DNA from: Acidobacteriaceae bacterium
GTDB lineage: Bacteria > Acidobacteriota > Terriglobia > Terriglobales > Acidobacteriaceae
Length of the DNA: 56,604 nucleotides
Reading direction: 5' to 3'
Assembly (NCBI GenBank): GCA_027449545.1
Contig: DAIDLI010000177.1
Location: forward strand, 1 to 56,604
The stretch's first letter is position 1, and each line of letters begins with the position of its first letter. This document shows positions 34,466 to 44,200 of the stretch, in pieces. Below the pieces are notes generated by a model. The model made no database searches and had not been told where the DNA came from. It worked only from the letters and a program-made list of their open reading frames with translations. The position numbers were made by a program, and so were the translations under genes.

Positions 34466-36613
34466 TTGCAGTCAGGCATCCGCAAGTCGTTCCTTTCTAC
34501 CATCGTCTCTTGCTGCGCTGCGGCAGCATTCCTGGCCTCTTCAGCAGCGGTCGCGGCATCGGCGCAGAATGTTCCTGCGATCCGTCCGCCTGCGGTTCCG
34601 CTCATGGTCCATGATCCGTATTTCAGCATCTGGTCGATGGCCGATCGTCTCACCGATGCTCCCACCCGGCACTGGACCGGAGCCGTGCAGGAGATCTTCG
34701 GCGTCGCCCGCGTGGATGGGCAGAACTACCGCTTTCTTGGTTCTGCGCCCCACGGCAAAGCCGCCCTTCCAGCGCTGGAGCAGGTAAGCCGCACCATCAC
34801 CCCCACGCGAACCATCGTGGTTCTGCAGAACCAGCAGATCGAACTCACCGTCGAGTTCCTGAACCCGCTCCTGCCGCAAGACATGGAGCTCATGTCGAGG
34901 CCAGTCACTTATCTGAGCCTCGAAGCGAAATCGCGCGATGGCAAACCGCATGACGTAAGCGTTTATCTGGACGCGTCCGGCACCTTGGCCGTCAATGATC
35001 CAGGAGAAAGAGTCGTCGAGTCGCGGGCCAGGATTCCGGGGCTTGACCTGCTGCGCGTGGGCAGTCAGCGCCAGCCCGTGTTGCAGCGCTCGGGCGACAA
35101 CGTCCGTATCGACTGGGGCTACTTCTATCTGGCCGTTCCAGAGAGCGAGCATGCCGTGACGGCCGCCGGCAATCAGACCTACAGGAAGACCTTCCTCGCC
35201 ACTGGAACCATTCCCGATGCGGATGACCTCGGCGGGGCTCGTCCTCCCCAGAGCCACTATCCTCCGCCCCTCACGCTGAACGTATGCTTGCCGCTCGGCC
35301 AGGTGGGAAGTGCTCCTGTTGCGCGCCACCTCCTGCTGGCCTATGACGACGGCTATTCGGTGGAATACATGCACCGGGCGCTACTGCCCTACTGGCGCAC
35401 CCGGTTTGCCTCTTTTGCAGACATGCTGGACGCCGCCGAGCAGCAGTATCCGCAGGTTGAGGCGCGTTCGCAGAAGTTCGATGCCGCTCTGACCCGCGAT
35501 CTCGAGCAGGCGGGGGGCCGCGATTATGCGGCCATTGCCACGCTGGCGTTTTCGCAGGCCATTGCGGCTCACAAGCTGGTGGAGGACGCCGACGGCAATC
35601 CTTTCTTTATGCCCAAGGAGAACTTCAGCAACGGGTCCATTTCCACGGTGGATGTGATCTATCCTTCCGCGCCTCTCTTCCTGCTGCTGAATCCCAAGCT
35701 GGTGGAAGCGCAACTCGATCCGGTGATGCGTTACGCGGAGATGGCCCGCTGGAAGTTCCCGTTTGCGCCGCACGATCTGGGCGTTTATCCGCTGGCCAAC
35801 GGCCAGCAATACGGTGGCGGGGAAGTGAGCGAAGAGAATCAGATGCCCGTGGAGGAATCGGGCGATGTGATTCTGCTTGCGGCGGCGATCGCCCACGCTG
35901 AAAATGACCCGGGTTTTGCCCGGCGCTATTGGCCGCTGCTGACCAAATGGGCTGAGTACCTCAAAGCCAAGGGGCTGGATCCTGCCAATCAGCTCTGCAC
36001 CGATGACTTTGCCGGTCACCTTGCGCACAATGCCAACCTGTCGCTGAAAGCCATCGAGGCGCTGGGCGCCTATGCGCAACTCGCGCGTACGCTGGGGCAC
36101 CCGGGTTCTGCGGCAGAATATGACGCTCTCGCACATGACATGGCGCGCAAGTGGGTCAAGATGGCCGCCGATGGCGACCACTATCGGCTGGCTTTCGACA
36201 AGCCGGGCACCTGGAGCCAGAAGTACAACCTGGTGTGGGACCGGGTCCTGGGACTCAATCTCTTTCCAGAATCCGTGGCTGCCGAGGAGGTGCGCTTTTA
36301 CAAGAAGCACCTCAACCGATACGGATTGCCGCTCGACAATCGCGCCACTTATACGAAGTTGGATTGGGAGCTGTGGACGGCCACTCTCGCTGGCAATGAG
36401 GGTGATTTCCAGGCGTTTGTGCATCCGATCAAGGCGTTCGTCAACGATACGATGCCGCGGGTTCCCCTAACCGACTGGTACGACACGCTTACAGCCAGGC
36501 AGATACATTTTCAGGCGAGGTCGGTGGTGGGCGGTGTGTACATGAAGATGTTGGCTGATCCGCAACTTTGGAAAAAATGGGCGCAGCCGCCATCGCTTCA
36601 CAATCAGCCCTGA
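34466..36613 (+). CDS. Glutaminase A-like exported protein (DUF4964/5127/4965/1793)
   Basis: 715 residues, ATG or TTG near 34466, with a Sec signal peptide (about 1-33, cleavage after AAVAASA). Order of blocks: RPPAVPLMVHDPYFSIWS (DUF4964) at about 38-55, a beta-rich DUF5127 part, then DUF4965 with FMPKENFSNGSISTVDVIYP, GVYPLANGQQYGGGE and the DUF1793-type helical barrel with DDFAGHLAHNANLSLKAI and KYNLVWDRVLGLNLFP. These proteins are called glutaminase A after fungal GtaA, but many bacterial ones sit in glycan loci and their substrate is unproven. It lies 126 bp after galT, so it may belong to the operon. Confidence 0.85.
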   Translation: MQSGIRKSFLSTIVSCCAAAAFLASSAAVAASAQNVPAIRPPAVPLMVHDPYFSIWSMADRLTDAPTRHWTGAVQEIFGVARVDGQNYRFLGSAPHGKAALPALEQVSRTITPTRTIVVLQNQQIELTVEFLNPLLPQDMELMSRPVTYLSLEAKSRDGKPHDVSVYLDASGTLAVNDPGERVVESRARIPGLDLLRVGSQRQPVLQRSGDNVRIDWGYFYLAVPESEHAVTAAGNQTYRKTFLATGTIPDADDLGGARPPQSHYPPPLTLNVCLPLGQVGSAPVARHLLLAYDDGYSVEYMHRALLPYWRTRFASFADMLDAAEQQYPQVEARSQKFDAALTRDLEQAGGRDYAAIATLAFSQAIAAHKLVEDADGNPFFMPKENFSNGSISTVDVIYPSAPLFLLLNPKLVEAQLDPVMRYAEMARWKFPFAPHDLGVYPLANGQQYGGGEVSEENQMPVEESGDVILLAAAIAHAENDPGFARRYWPLLTKWAEYLKAKGLDPANQLCTDDFAGHLAHNANLSLKAIEALGAYAQLARTLGHPGSAAEYDALAHDMARKWVKMAADGDHYRLAFDKPGTWSQKYNLVWDRVLGLNLFPESVAAEEVRFYKKHLNRYGLPLDNRATYTKLDWELWTATLAGNEGDFQAFVHPIKAFVNDTMPRVPLTDWYDTLTARQIHFQARSVVGGVYMKMLADPQLWKKWAQPPSLHNQP

Positions 36614-36903
36614 TGCTCCCGCTCAACGACCATCAACCTCCAAGGCGAGCAGTTCCCGCGGATGCGGGCATCAGGCAATGCCCGAGATACGGTTACATAC
36701 GTGAGGCGATCATTGAGCAGTTTGCTACAGGCTGCTGCAGTATCAACAGGGATCAGAATCCGCTCACAGGTCTGCCCCTGATGTGAATAGCTGGTAACGG
36801 CATATCCGTGTGAGAAAAGGCGGCTAGAGTGGTTCAACGATGGTTGCGCAGAAGGCACAATACGACTGAAATTTCGCACGGCCTTCCTCGTGTCCTCCGC
36901 CAA
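36604..36903 (-). pseudogene. Remnant of a MobF/TrwC-type conjugative relaxase-helicase
   Basis: A minus-strand frame of 99 codons carries SHGYAVTSYSHQGQTCERIL and, after 20 residues, RLTYVTVSRALPDARI. These are the last helicase motifs of MobF relaxases (the TSYSSQG-type strand and the YVSVSRA arginine-finger strand). Nothing of the N-terminal relaxase or Walker domains is present, and the frame runs into the end of the glutaminase-like gene, overlapping it by 10 bp. It is a scar of a conjugative element rather than a gene. It fills most of the 36614-36935 gap. Confidence 0.65.
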
Positions 36904-36935
36904 AGCCCGCGGGAAGGATCAAGAACCGAGAGTCC

Positions 36936-37670
36936 TCATAAGATTCCCAAGGCCTTGCAGATCAAGCCTCCCACAATTCCGCCAACTGCTGGCGCAAGCA
37001 CCGGAATCGCGGCATAACGCCAATCGGAGATTCCCTTGCCTGCGATCGGGAGAACCTGATGCGCCAGGCGGGGGCCCAAATCACGGGCAGGGTTGACAGC
37101 GTACCCCGTGGGGCCACCGAGAGATAGTCCGATCGCCCAGACTGTCATCCCCCACAGAAACGGGGCCGAACTGGCTGTGATCCCAGTTACCGTCACTCCC
37201 CTTGATCCGATGGCGAAGCCAACCATCAGCAACCCAAAGACGGTCGCCAAGAACTCCGTGAGGGCGTTGAAAGGCAGATGGCGGATGGCGGGAACGGTGC
37301 AAAACGCGGCAAGCTTTTTGCCTTGATCCGGCGTCACCTTCCAATGCGGGAAATAAACCAGCCAGACCAGTACAGCGCCTGCAAATGCGCCGGACATTTG
37401 GGCAAGGATAAATGGCCCTACATCGGCATAAGAGCCATGCGCAAATGCCAGCGCAAGTGTTATAGCAGGATTCATCTCTGCCACACCTCCCACGCTCAAG
37501 CTGACCAGTATGCCCGCGAGAACGGCAAGGCCCCAGCCTGCCGAAATCACGATCCAGCCGCCACCTTCGCCCTTGGACTTATGCAGCACCACGTTCGCAA
37601 CAACACCATCGCCGAATAAGACCAACGTCATAGTGCCGAGAAACTCGCCAAAAACCGGCCCGTGCAGCAT
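36936..37670 (-). CDS. glpF: Aquaglyceroporin (MIP family)
   Basis: 244 residues from the ATG at 37670; an upstream frame extends but lacks a ribosome-binding site. Channel for glycerol and small polyols in the inner membrane. Six transmembrane helices with two re-entrant NPA boxes: NPA at 67-69 and NPA at 193-195. The second is followed by R196-D197; Asp at that place marks glycerol-permeable channels rather than strict water channels. It follows glpD by 116 bp on the same strand, forming a glpD-glpF unit. No glycerol kinase gene is in the window. Confidence 0.92.
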   Translation of the reverse strand: MLHGPVFGEFLGTMTLVLFGDGVVANVVLHKSKGEGGGWIVISAGWGLAVLAGILVSLSVGGVAEMNPAITLALAFAHGSYADVGPFILAQMSGAFAGAVLVWLVYFPHWKVTPDQGKKLAAFCTVPAIRHLPFNALTEFLATVFGLLMVGFAIGSRGVTVTGITASSAPFLWGMTVWAIGLSLGGPTGYAVNPARDLGPRLAHQVLPIAGKGISDWRYAAIPVLAPAVGGIVGGLICKALGIL

Positions 37671-37786
37671 CCCTGTCCCTTCCGGCGTCAACCGCGTTTG
37701 TCGATTCCGCCTGAGGCGCATTCAACGCCCTCATAGATACCATTGGTTTCCGTGGTAACGCGATGTTGCTTCTACTGCAAAGTAGA

Positions 37787-39439
37787 TTAACTGGCCTTAA
37801 GAGAGATGGAAGCCCTATCTGCCCATCTGCGCAGCTTCGATGTATAGGTGTTGACAGCATCGTGGATTGTCGCATCGCTCCAACCCAACTCGCTTCCCAG
37901 GAGTCGACCCACAGCCGGCGCCGCAGCGACAGCATTGTTCCAGCTGTGAGTTTGAATGCCGGTGCGCCGTGCAAGCAGGTCTTCAATGGACTGGGCCATC
38001 TCTTCGCGGATGCAATACAGAATCTCGCCAGCAAGAACCGGGGCCTCTGGATAAACGGGTTGGCTCAATTCAGCCGCGCTTTGAATGACTTTGACAACGA
38101 GTGGCGCGTCCGTCCCAAAAGTCTGCGCCAGATGCACGGCCACTGGCTCAGGCAATCTATACTGCGAAGCCAGCTCCTTCCAGTACTCTGCATGGAAGCC
38201 GGGCGAGCCTGTCAGTTGGAATCCGCGGGTAACTGCGGGATTTACTTTTTTACCTAGCCTTCTCTCTACGTGATTCATCCCATCTTCGGCCATGGCCCGG
38301 TAGGTGGTCCATTTGCCGCCGAGGATGCTGATCAAGCCGCTCGCTTCATCCACCTCGACCTCGTGAGCGCGAACCAGACGCGTGGTATTTCCTGAGCCTT
38401 TTGATGCGACCAGCGGACGGACGCCGGAAAACGCCGCCTGCACATCCGCAGGCGTGAAGCCGCAGACCAGGTACTTGTTGATGTACTTCAGCAGGTATGC
38501 GAGTTCCGACTCGTCTGCAACAACCTCGTCTCGCGGCTGAACTTCATCTTCAGTGGTTCCCACGAGCAAGCTCCCGAACCACGGGATAGCGAAGATGACT
38601 CGACCGTCTTCGGTGTGTGGAATGAGAAGAGCGACGTCACTACGGAACCTGTCGAGCGGCAGTAGAATGTGGGTGCCTTTACTTACGCGCAGACGGCGAT
38701 TCATGTGCGAGTTGGCCATGAGCCGGACGGTATCAGCAAAGGGGCCGGTGCAGTTGAGAAATACACGGGCGGAGATTTCAAACTGTTTGCCTCCAATCCG
38801 ATCCTCAACTCGGGCCGAGGCGAGCTTCCCGTCCGAGCCGCAGCCAAAGCCCACGACTCGAGCGTAGTTAAGAAGCTCCCCTCCACGTTGGGCGATCGTC
38901 TTCGCCATTGCTACACCGTAGCGTGCATCATCAAACTGACCATCGGTGTAAGCAACTCCGCCCACCAGTTTGTCGCGCCGGAGGGAAGGCAGGGTATCCA
39001 GCGCCGTACGGGCGGAAAGAAGCCGGGAAGGAGCGATGCACGCCTGTCCCGCAAACATGTCGTAAAGCTTCATGCCAACAGCGATGTATAGCCTCTGCCA
39101 TCGGCTATAGCATGGCACCAGCAGCTCAAGAGGCCGGGCTAGATAAGGCGCAGCATGGAGCATGTGAACCCGCTCGTGGAGCGCCTTCCGCACCATTTGA
39201 AGCTGGCCGAAGTCGAAGCCTAAAACCGCCTCTTGCAAGTAGCGTACGCCACCATGGATCAGCTTGGTGGAGGCGCTCGAAGTTTTGGAGACGAAATCGT
39301 CAGCGTCAATCAGAACAGTTGAGAGCCCGCGCAACGTAGCATCCAGGGCGCAGCCGAGTCCTGTGGCGCCACCACCGATAATGCAAAGATCAAATGTGCG
39401 GTCCCGTATCGACTCGAGACTGGCAGTGCGATCTTTCAT
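37787..39439 (-). CDS. glpD: FAD-dependent glycerol-3-phosphate dehydrogenase
   Basis: 550 residues from the ATG at 39439, with AAGGATGG upstream; a start 20 codons earlier adds nothing conserved. Membrane-associated flavoenzyme that oxidises glycerol-3-phosphate to dihydroxyacetone phosphate with quinone as acceptor. Motifs: GGGATG (22-27) FAD fold, SSASTKLIHGGVRYL, KGTHILLPL, FSGVRPLVAS and SILGGKWTTYRAMAEDG. The C-terminal DAO_C domain covers about 400-530. A GlpP antiterminator gene lies 6.2 kb upstream and may act on the leader of this gene; I see no classical terminator in the 39440-39612 leader. Confidence 0.95.
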   Translation of the reverse strand: MKDRTASLESIRDRTFDLCIIGGGATGLGCALDATLRGLSTVLIDADDFVSKTSSASTKLIHGGVRYLQEAVLGFDFGQLQMVRKALHERVHMLHAAPYLARPLELLVPCYSRWQRLYIAVGMKLYDMFAGQACIAPSRLLSARTALDTLPSLRRDKLVGGVAYTDGQFDDARYGVAMAKTIAQRGGELLNYARVVGFGCGSDGKLASARVEDRIGGKQFEISARVFLNCTGPFADTVRLMANSHMNRRLRVSKGTHILLPLDRFRSDVALLIPHTEDGRVIFAIPWFGSLLVGTTEDEVQPRDEVVADESELAYLLKYINKYLVCGFTPADVQAAFSGVRPLVASKGSGNTTRLVRAHEVEVDEASGLISILGGKWTTYRAMAEDGMNHVERRLGKKVNPAVTRGFQLTGSPGFHAEYWKELASQYRLPEPVAVHLAQTFGTDAPLVVKVIQSAAELSQPVYPEAPVLAGEILYCIREEMAQSIEDLLARRTGIQTHSWNNAVAAAPAVGRLLGSELGWSDATIHDAVNTYTSKLRRWADRASISLKAS

Positions 39440-39612
39440 ACCATCCTTTGGCAAAGCTATCCCGTGCGGAATTGCGACCCGCGTTCGCGCTGGATGCAAG
39501 GCCGCTTTCCTGGATGCTGGAATACGGATGCAGAATTCTGGTCCCCGCAGGGAGGCTGCAATGGCGGTTGTGCACAGTTGATTGCGCTGCCCTCAGCGGG
39601 TTCTCTCCTGCA

Positions 39613-41145
39613 TCAGTTGAGAGTCTCTTTCCAGTTGATGTAAACGGGATTGCCGAGCAGCCAGAGATGCCCGTCTGGGCCGAGCACCTGTGCGAGAAAC
39701 CAATGCCGAGCGCCATCGCTGCTCCAGGAGGCATGGAAGGTCTGCGGCGAGTTTGACGACCTTGCGGCCTCGTCGCTGGATAGCACCTTGCCATCCTCGA
39801 GAAATTCTACTTTGGCGCCGGGTACATCCGCGACCTGCACATCCAGCGAGACAGCTGTTCCTTTGGGAGCGCGAAGCAGGTCACCCATTTGCGCACGGCT
39901 TGCGCCGCAGCTCGCGGTCAGAACATCCATGCGATCGTGCGAGCCGGTCAAATCGAGAAACACATGTCCTGCGCGGATGCCTTCCAGAATCGCCGGTGTG
40001 GAGAGGTTGGCGGCATAAACTACCGTCGTGGGGCTCCCCACCGAGTTGGGCTCATCAAGCGGCATCAACGGCCGATGATTGTCGCTGCCACCGATCGCCG
40101 TAAGCCTGTAGCCCAAGTTGAGCTGCTGCATCCAAAAAGGAATTCCGGAAAGAGACGGGAACTTCTCGCTGCCACCATTCACCGCCTCGATTGCGTTCAG
40201 CAGGTGCATATTGGCCGGCGGGGACGGATTCCAGCCGCACCCCATGCACTGCTCTCCGGTGGGATCGCTGGGATGATTGATCGAGATCAGCGCGCCCAGC
40301 TTGCGAGCGTTGCGCAGGAGGTCATTGACTGTGGGAACTGCGGGGGTACCCAGGCGGAAGTCGAGATAATCCGTGGTGCCCAGCAAGTTCAGATGGCCAA
40401 AATTTGTAGTGATCTCGCGGCCTGGAATCAGAAGCACCTTGTTGAAGTAGGGCTGGAGCTCACGCATCGCATCATACTGCGACTGGGCATTGTGGTCGGT
40501 GATTGCGATAAAGTCCAATCCCCGGCGCACCGCAGCTTCTACGGTGACAAAGACTGGGCACGGAACCATCGTCCCGGTCTGGTTAGGACATTGTCCGTCG
40601 CTGTGCCCGGTGTGCATGTGCAGATCGCCCCGGAACCATGCCGGTCCCGCCCGCAGCGGTTCGCGCAGAACTTCTGGGTAATCGGCGACCAGTCCGCTGC
40701 GCGTGAAGAAGATGCGCGCGGTGTAGTGCGATGTGACCTGCGGCCGGATATTAGGAACGCCGATCATCACCTTCCAGGTGCCCGCAGGGATCGGTCCCGG
40801 CAGGCAGGAAGGCGTCGCATCGGCCAGCCCCACGGTGAGGACGGACTTGTTTCCGCCACTCCAGCAACGCAGTTCCGCCGGATCCTGCAGGCCAAGGTCG
40901 AGTGCGGTGTGCTGATCCTTCCCGGTGTACGAAAAGACAAGCGTTACTCGCTTCACGCCGGCGGGCACATGGAAGGGAGCAGCGACGTAACCGTGATTTT
41001 GCGAAGGGTGTACAGGGCCGTGAAGGACAACATCGGGCTTGGGAGCAGGCTCAGCAAATGCCGTGGAGATGGCAACCGCGAAAAGCCCGGTAGAGAGCAG
41101 GAACCATTTGATCTTGTGCACGGTAGCAATCAGAAGTGTATCCAT
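39613..41145 (-). CDS. CehA/McbA-family PHP metallohydrolase, exported
   Basis: About 510 residues from the ATG at 41145, which gives a good signal peptide (HKIKWFLLSTGLFAVAISTAFA). Longer starts at 41214 or 41265 lack signal logic. The N-terminal part (about 25-180) is a beta domain; the PHP catalytic domain begins at GDLHMHTGHSDG (metal-binding His pair). AITDHNAQSQYD and SINHPSDPTGEQCMGCGW follow, then the C-terminal GGSDNHRP. This family includes carbaryl hydrolase and McbA, and uses two or three metal ions to cleave esters or phosphodiesters. It may release glycerol- or sugar-phosphates here, which is inference. It ends 9 bp before glpD's leader begins. Confidence 0.85.
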   Translation of the reverse strand: MDTLLIATVHKIKWFLLSTGLFAVAISTAFAEPAPKPDVVLHGPVHPSQNHGYVAAPFHVPAGVKRVTLVFSYTGKDQHTALDLGLQDPAELRCWSGGNKSVLTVGLADATPSCLPGPIPAGTWKVMIGVPNIRPQVTSHYTARIFFTRSGLVADYPEVLREPLRAGPAWFRGDLHMHTGHSDGQCPNQTGTMVPCPVFVTVEAAVRRGLDFIAITDHNAQSQYDAMRELQPYFNKVLLIPGREITTNFGHLNLLGTTDYLDFRLGTPAVPTVNDLLRNARKLGALISINHPSDPTGEQCMGCGWNPSPPANMHLLNAIEAVNGGSEKFPSLSGIPFWMQQLNLGYRLTAIGGSDNHRPLMPLDEPNSVGSPTTVVYAANLSTPAILEGIRAGHVFLDLTGSHDRMDVLTASCGASRAQMGDLLRAPKGTAVSLDVQVADVPGAKVEFLEDGKVLSSDEAARSSNSPQTFHASWSSDGARHWFLAQVLGPDGHLWLLGNPVYINWKETLN

Positions 41146-41281
41146 AAGGCAGATCGTCCGAAGCAGGCATGAGAAGCGCAGCGGATTGCGCCGGGGAGGA
41201 AACCGCATTGTCATGGGTTCGATAGTGAGGCCGTGCGGCGCAGAAAAAGGAACACCGCGCCGCACAGTCCTCGAGTGGACA

Positions 41282-44200
41282 TCAGTAAAACAGTTTAAGC
41301 GCCAATTGCAGGGTACGGGCTCCGTTGTTCCCGTTGCTGTTCTTGGTGCTGCTGATGTTGCTGAACCCCGCGGTAGTAAAGTTCAGCTGTCCCGGCTGTG
41401 CAAATGGCGGTGTGTTCGTTGTGTTGAAGACCTCCGCCCGGAACTGAAGGCGCATCGCCTCCCAGACGTGAAAGTTCTTCAGCACTGAGGAGTCGAGGTT
41501 ATTCCAACGCGGTCCCCGCACCTGCATGGGAGCGCTGCCCAGAGGCGAGTAATCGCTCTGACCAATTGCGGTTGCGGAAGGTGGTTGTGCAAAGGCAGCC
41601 GCATTCAGCCATTGCGTATAGTTGTGGGGGCCGGTGTAGGCGGATGTCCCCGTCGTATTGGCGAAGCAGCCAAAGTCAGAGGTTGTCGCCGTCGGGCAGG
41701 GCACGCTAAAGGGTTGTCCACTCTGGAAGCTGTAGAGGCCGTTCAGTGTCCAGCCGCCCAGCAGAAGGTCTACTGCACGGTTGGCGTGGGCTCCGAACGC
41801 CCGTCCGCTTCCAAATGGCAGATCGTAGGATGCTGCAAGGTGAACGAGATGGGTAGCGTCGGAATCGCAAAGGGAGTAATCCCGCCCAATCCCGAAGCCC
41901 GGCAGCCACTCCGCCCGGTAGTTCCCGCCGTATTGGTTTGCCTGGGTACGCTGGTCGGTCATGCACTTGCCCAAGGTGTAGTTCCCCAAGAGATACAATC
42001 CAGCGCTCATCTCGTGCTGATAGGTGAGCTGCAGCGAACGGTAGCTGCTTGTCGCGTTTGTGGACTCATACGTTGCGTTGCGCGCAAAGCTTGGGAACGG
42101 GATGTAATTCTGGGGGTTGACGCCGACCGGAAGAAGCTCTGTATTCGAGTTGGCATAGCCCAGGTTGTCCAGGTGGCGGCCTTCGGTGCCTACGTAACCA
42201 ACCTGAATCGAATCGTGGTTCGTAAACTGATCCTGGACCATCAGGTTCTGGGTTTCGACGTAGGGGGTCTGATAGTTGTACTGGCGTCCGTACAGGCTCA
42301 GGCCCTGACCGCTGTTGATCGTGGGGTCCTGGAAGTTAACCGTGGTGAAGGCCTCTTCCATGGTTGCGGGATGACCATTGGAAAGGAGCAACGGATGCTG
42401 GGAGTCAGGACTCGGGAACGACGCGACGTAGACAAAGGGGTAGTTGGTTCCCAGGGTCCCGCCGTAGCCCAGGTTTCCCAAAGCTCCATACGTGATCCCA
42501 AAGCCGCCGCGCACAACGAGGGTTGGCCTGAGGAGATAGGCAAAGCCGACGCGGGGCGCAAAGTTCGTCGCCTGCGCGTTACCCAGGTCAAGCCCAGAGA
42601 CGCAAGCCAGCTTGATGTTGCTGTTCGCAAGCAGCGTATTGAACGAAGTCGAGCGTGCCACCTGACATCCCTTGTTGGGGATGTAGTAGGTTCCCGAGTT
42701 GCCGTTGCCGCCATTGGCGATGAAGTTGGCCTGGCGTCCGCGGGTCTCAGCGTAGGGCGTGAAGTAATCCCACCTCAAGCCGAGGTTCAGGGTGAGCTTT
42801 GTGGTCGCCTTCCAGTTGTCCTGGAAGTACACTCCCCAATACCAGCGATGATCGTCGGTAGCGGCAATGTTCGATCCGGAGAAACTGCTCATGCCGCCCA
42901 CATCGTCAATCCCGCCAACCAGAGATGTAATCGGAGCGACCAGCAGATCTCCGATGCCATCCAAGTGGCTGTTCTTGTTGGGAACGTCGGTGTACTGCCC
43001 GTTGAAGTTGAAATCACCGCGCCCTTGCGGCGGCTGGGAGATGTTGCCCTCCATATCATCGACTTCAATGCCCATCTCGAAGGTGTGGTTGCGATACACC
43101 TTTGTCACATTGTCGTCGCCCTCAATGCTCCACACGTACTGCAAGGTCGGTGTATAGTTGCCTACGCCAAGTCCCCTGAACCCATCAATGCTGATGGGAG
43201 GCAGACCGCCGTTGTTGGCTACCTGTTGCACTCCGTTGATTCCGAATTGCTCAGGAATGCCGAACGTGTTTCCGTAGATGGACCGCTGCAGCTTATCGCT
43301 GTGCACCTCTCCGACCGTCATTTCGTTGGTTAGAGTTGGAGAAAAGATGCGCGTATAACCCACCGCCCACGCATAAGCCGGCAAGCTGTCCACGCGGCCG
43401 TTCCCGGCAACGGCCAAGCCAGGCAGCGTTTCCGGCACGTTGGTGGTAAAGAGGCTGCGGTCATAGACGCCCCACAGCTTGTTATTGGCATTCAGGTTTT
43501 CGTCGATGCGGATATCGTAGGTGTTGGTGTTGTGAACTTCCTTCGGAAGGTAGAGGAAGTTGTTCACCAGGCCCGGGCCGTTGGGCGTTGGATACAGGCC
43601 GAGGAGTTTCACCGCGTTGGGGTCCAGCCGGCTCGTCGGAATGACGTTCAACAGCGCCTGCTGTGCCGGAGTGGTGAAGTTTGTCACTCCGGTGAGCGGC
43701 CCAGCAGGACCGTAGTTCGCACTCGGACATCCATTGGCGGTGCAGTTATAGAAGGGATCGCGAACGTACACCGTGTTTGCGGATGTGTTGATCAATCCGC
43801 TGATCGGATCAACCGCCCCTGGTGCTACAGAGCGGGTGGTCGCCGGATCGAAGATGGTTCCGTGAGAGAATGTGCGTCCCAGCGCATCGGTGGCGGTTCC
43901 GCTGTTGTAGGTGATGTTGTCTTGCAGATTGGTGAATCCGCTGCCCGACATACCGGTTGTGGGTACCGTGCTCGTATTGGGGAATGGCAGTACGTATCTG
44001 CCGCCCTGGTAGTCAAAGAACCAGAACAATTTGTCTTTAACGACAGGGCCGCCGGCAGTGACTCCGAAGAGGTTCTGGCGGTATTCCGGAATCGGCTTAC
44101 TGGTGCAAGTGCCCCCGGAACAGCTCCGATTGAAGAAGTAGTTGGCATTCAAGACGTCGTTTCGCACGTACTCCCAGAGGTCGCCGTGCACGGCGTTTGA

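Noticed and set aside
36604-36903. Independent small gene instead of a relaxase remnant
   Set aside because: The frame overlaps the end of the glutaminase-like gene, lacks a ribosome-binding site, and holds only the last helicase motifs of a much longer protein.
41585-43333. 582-codon plus-strand frame opposite the TonB receptor
   Set aside because: No domain, no ribosome-binding site, and the receptor on the other strand is complete from signal peptide to C-terminal aromatic.
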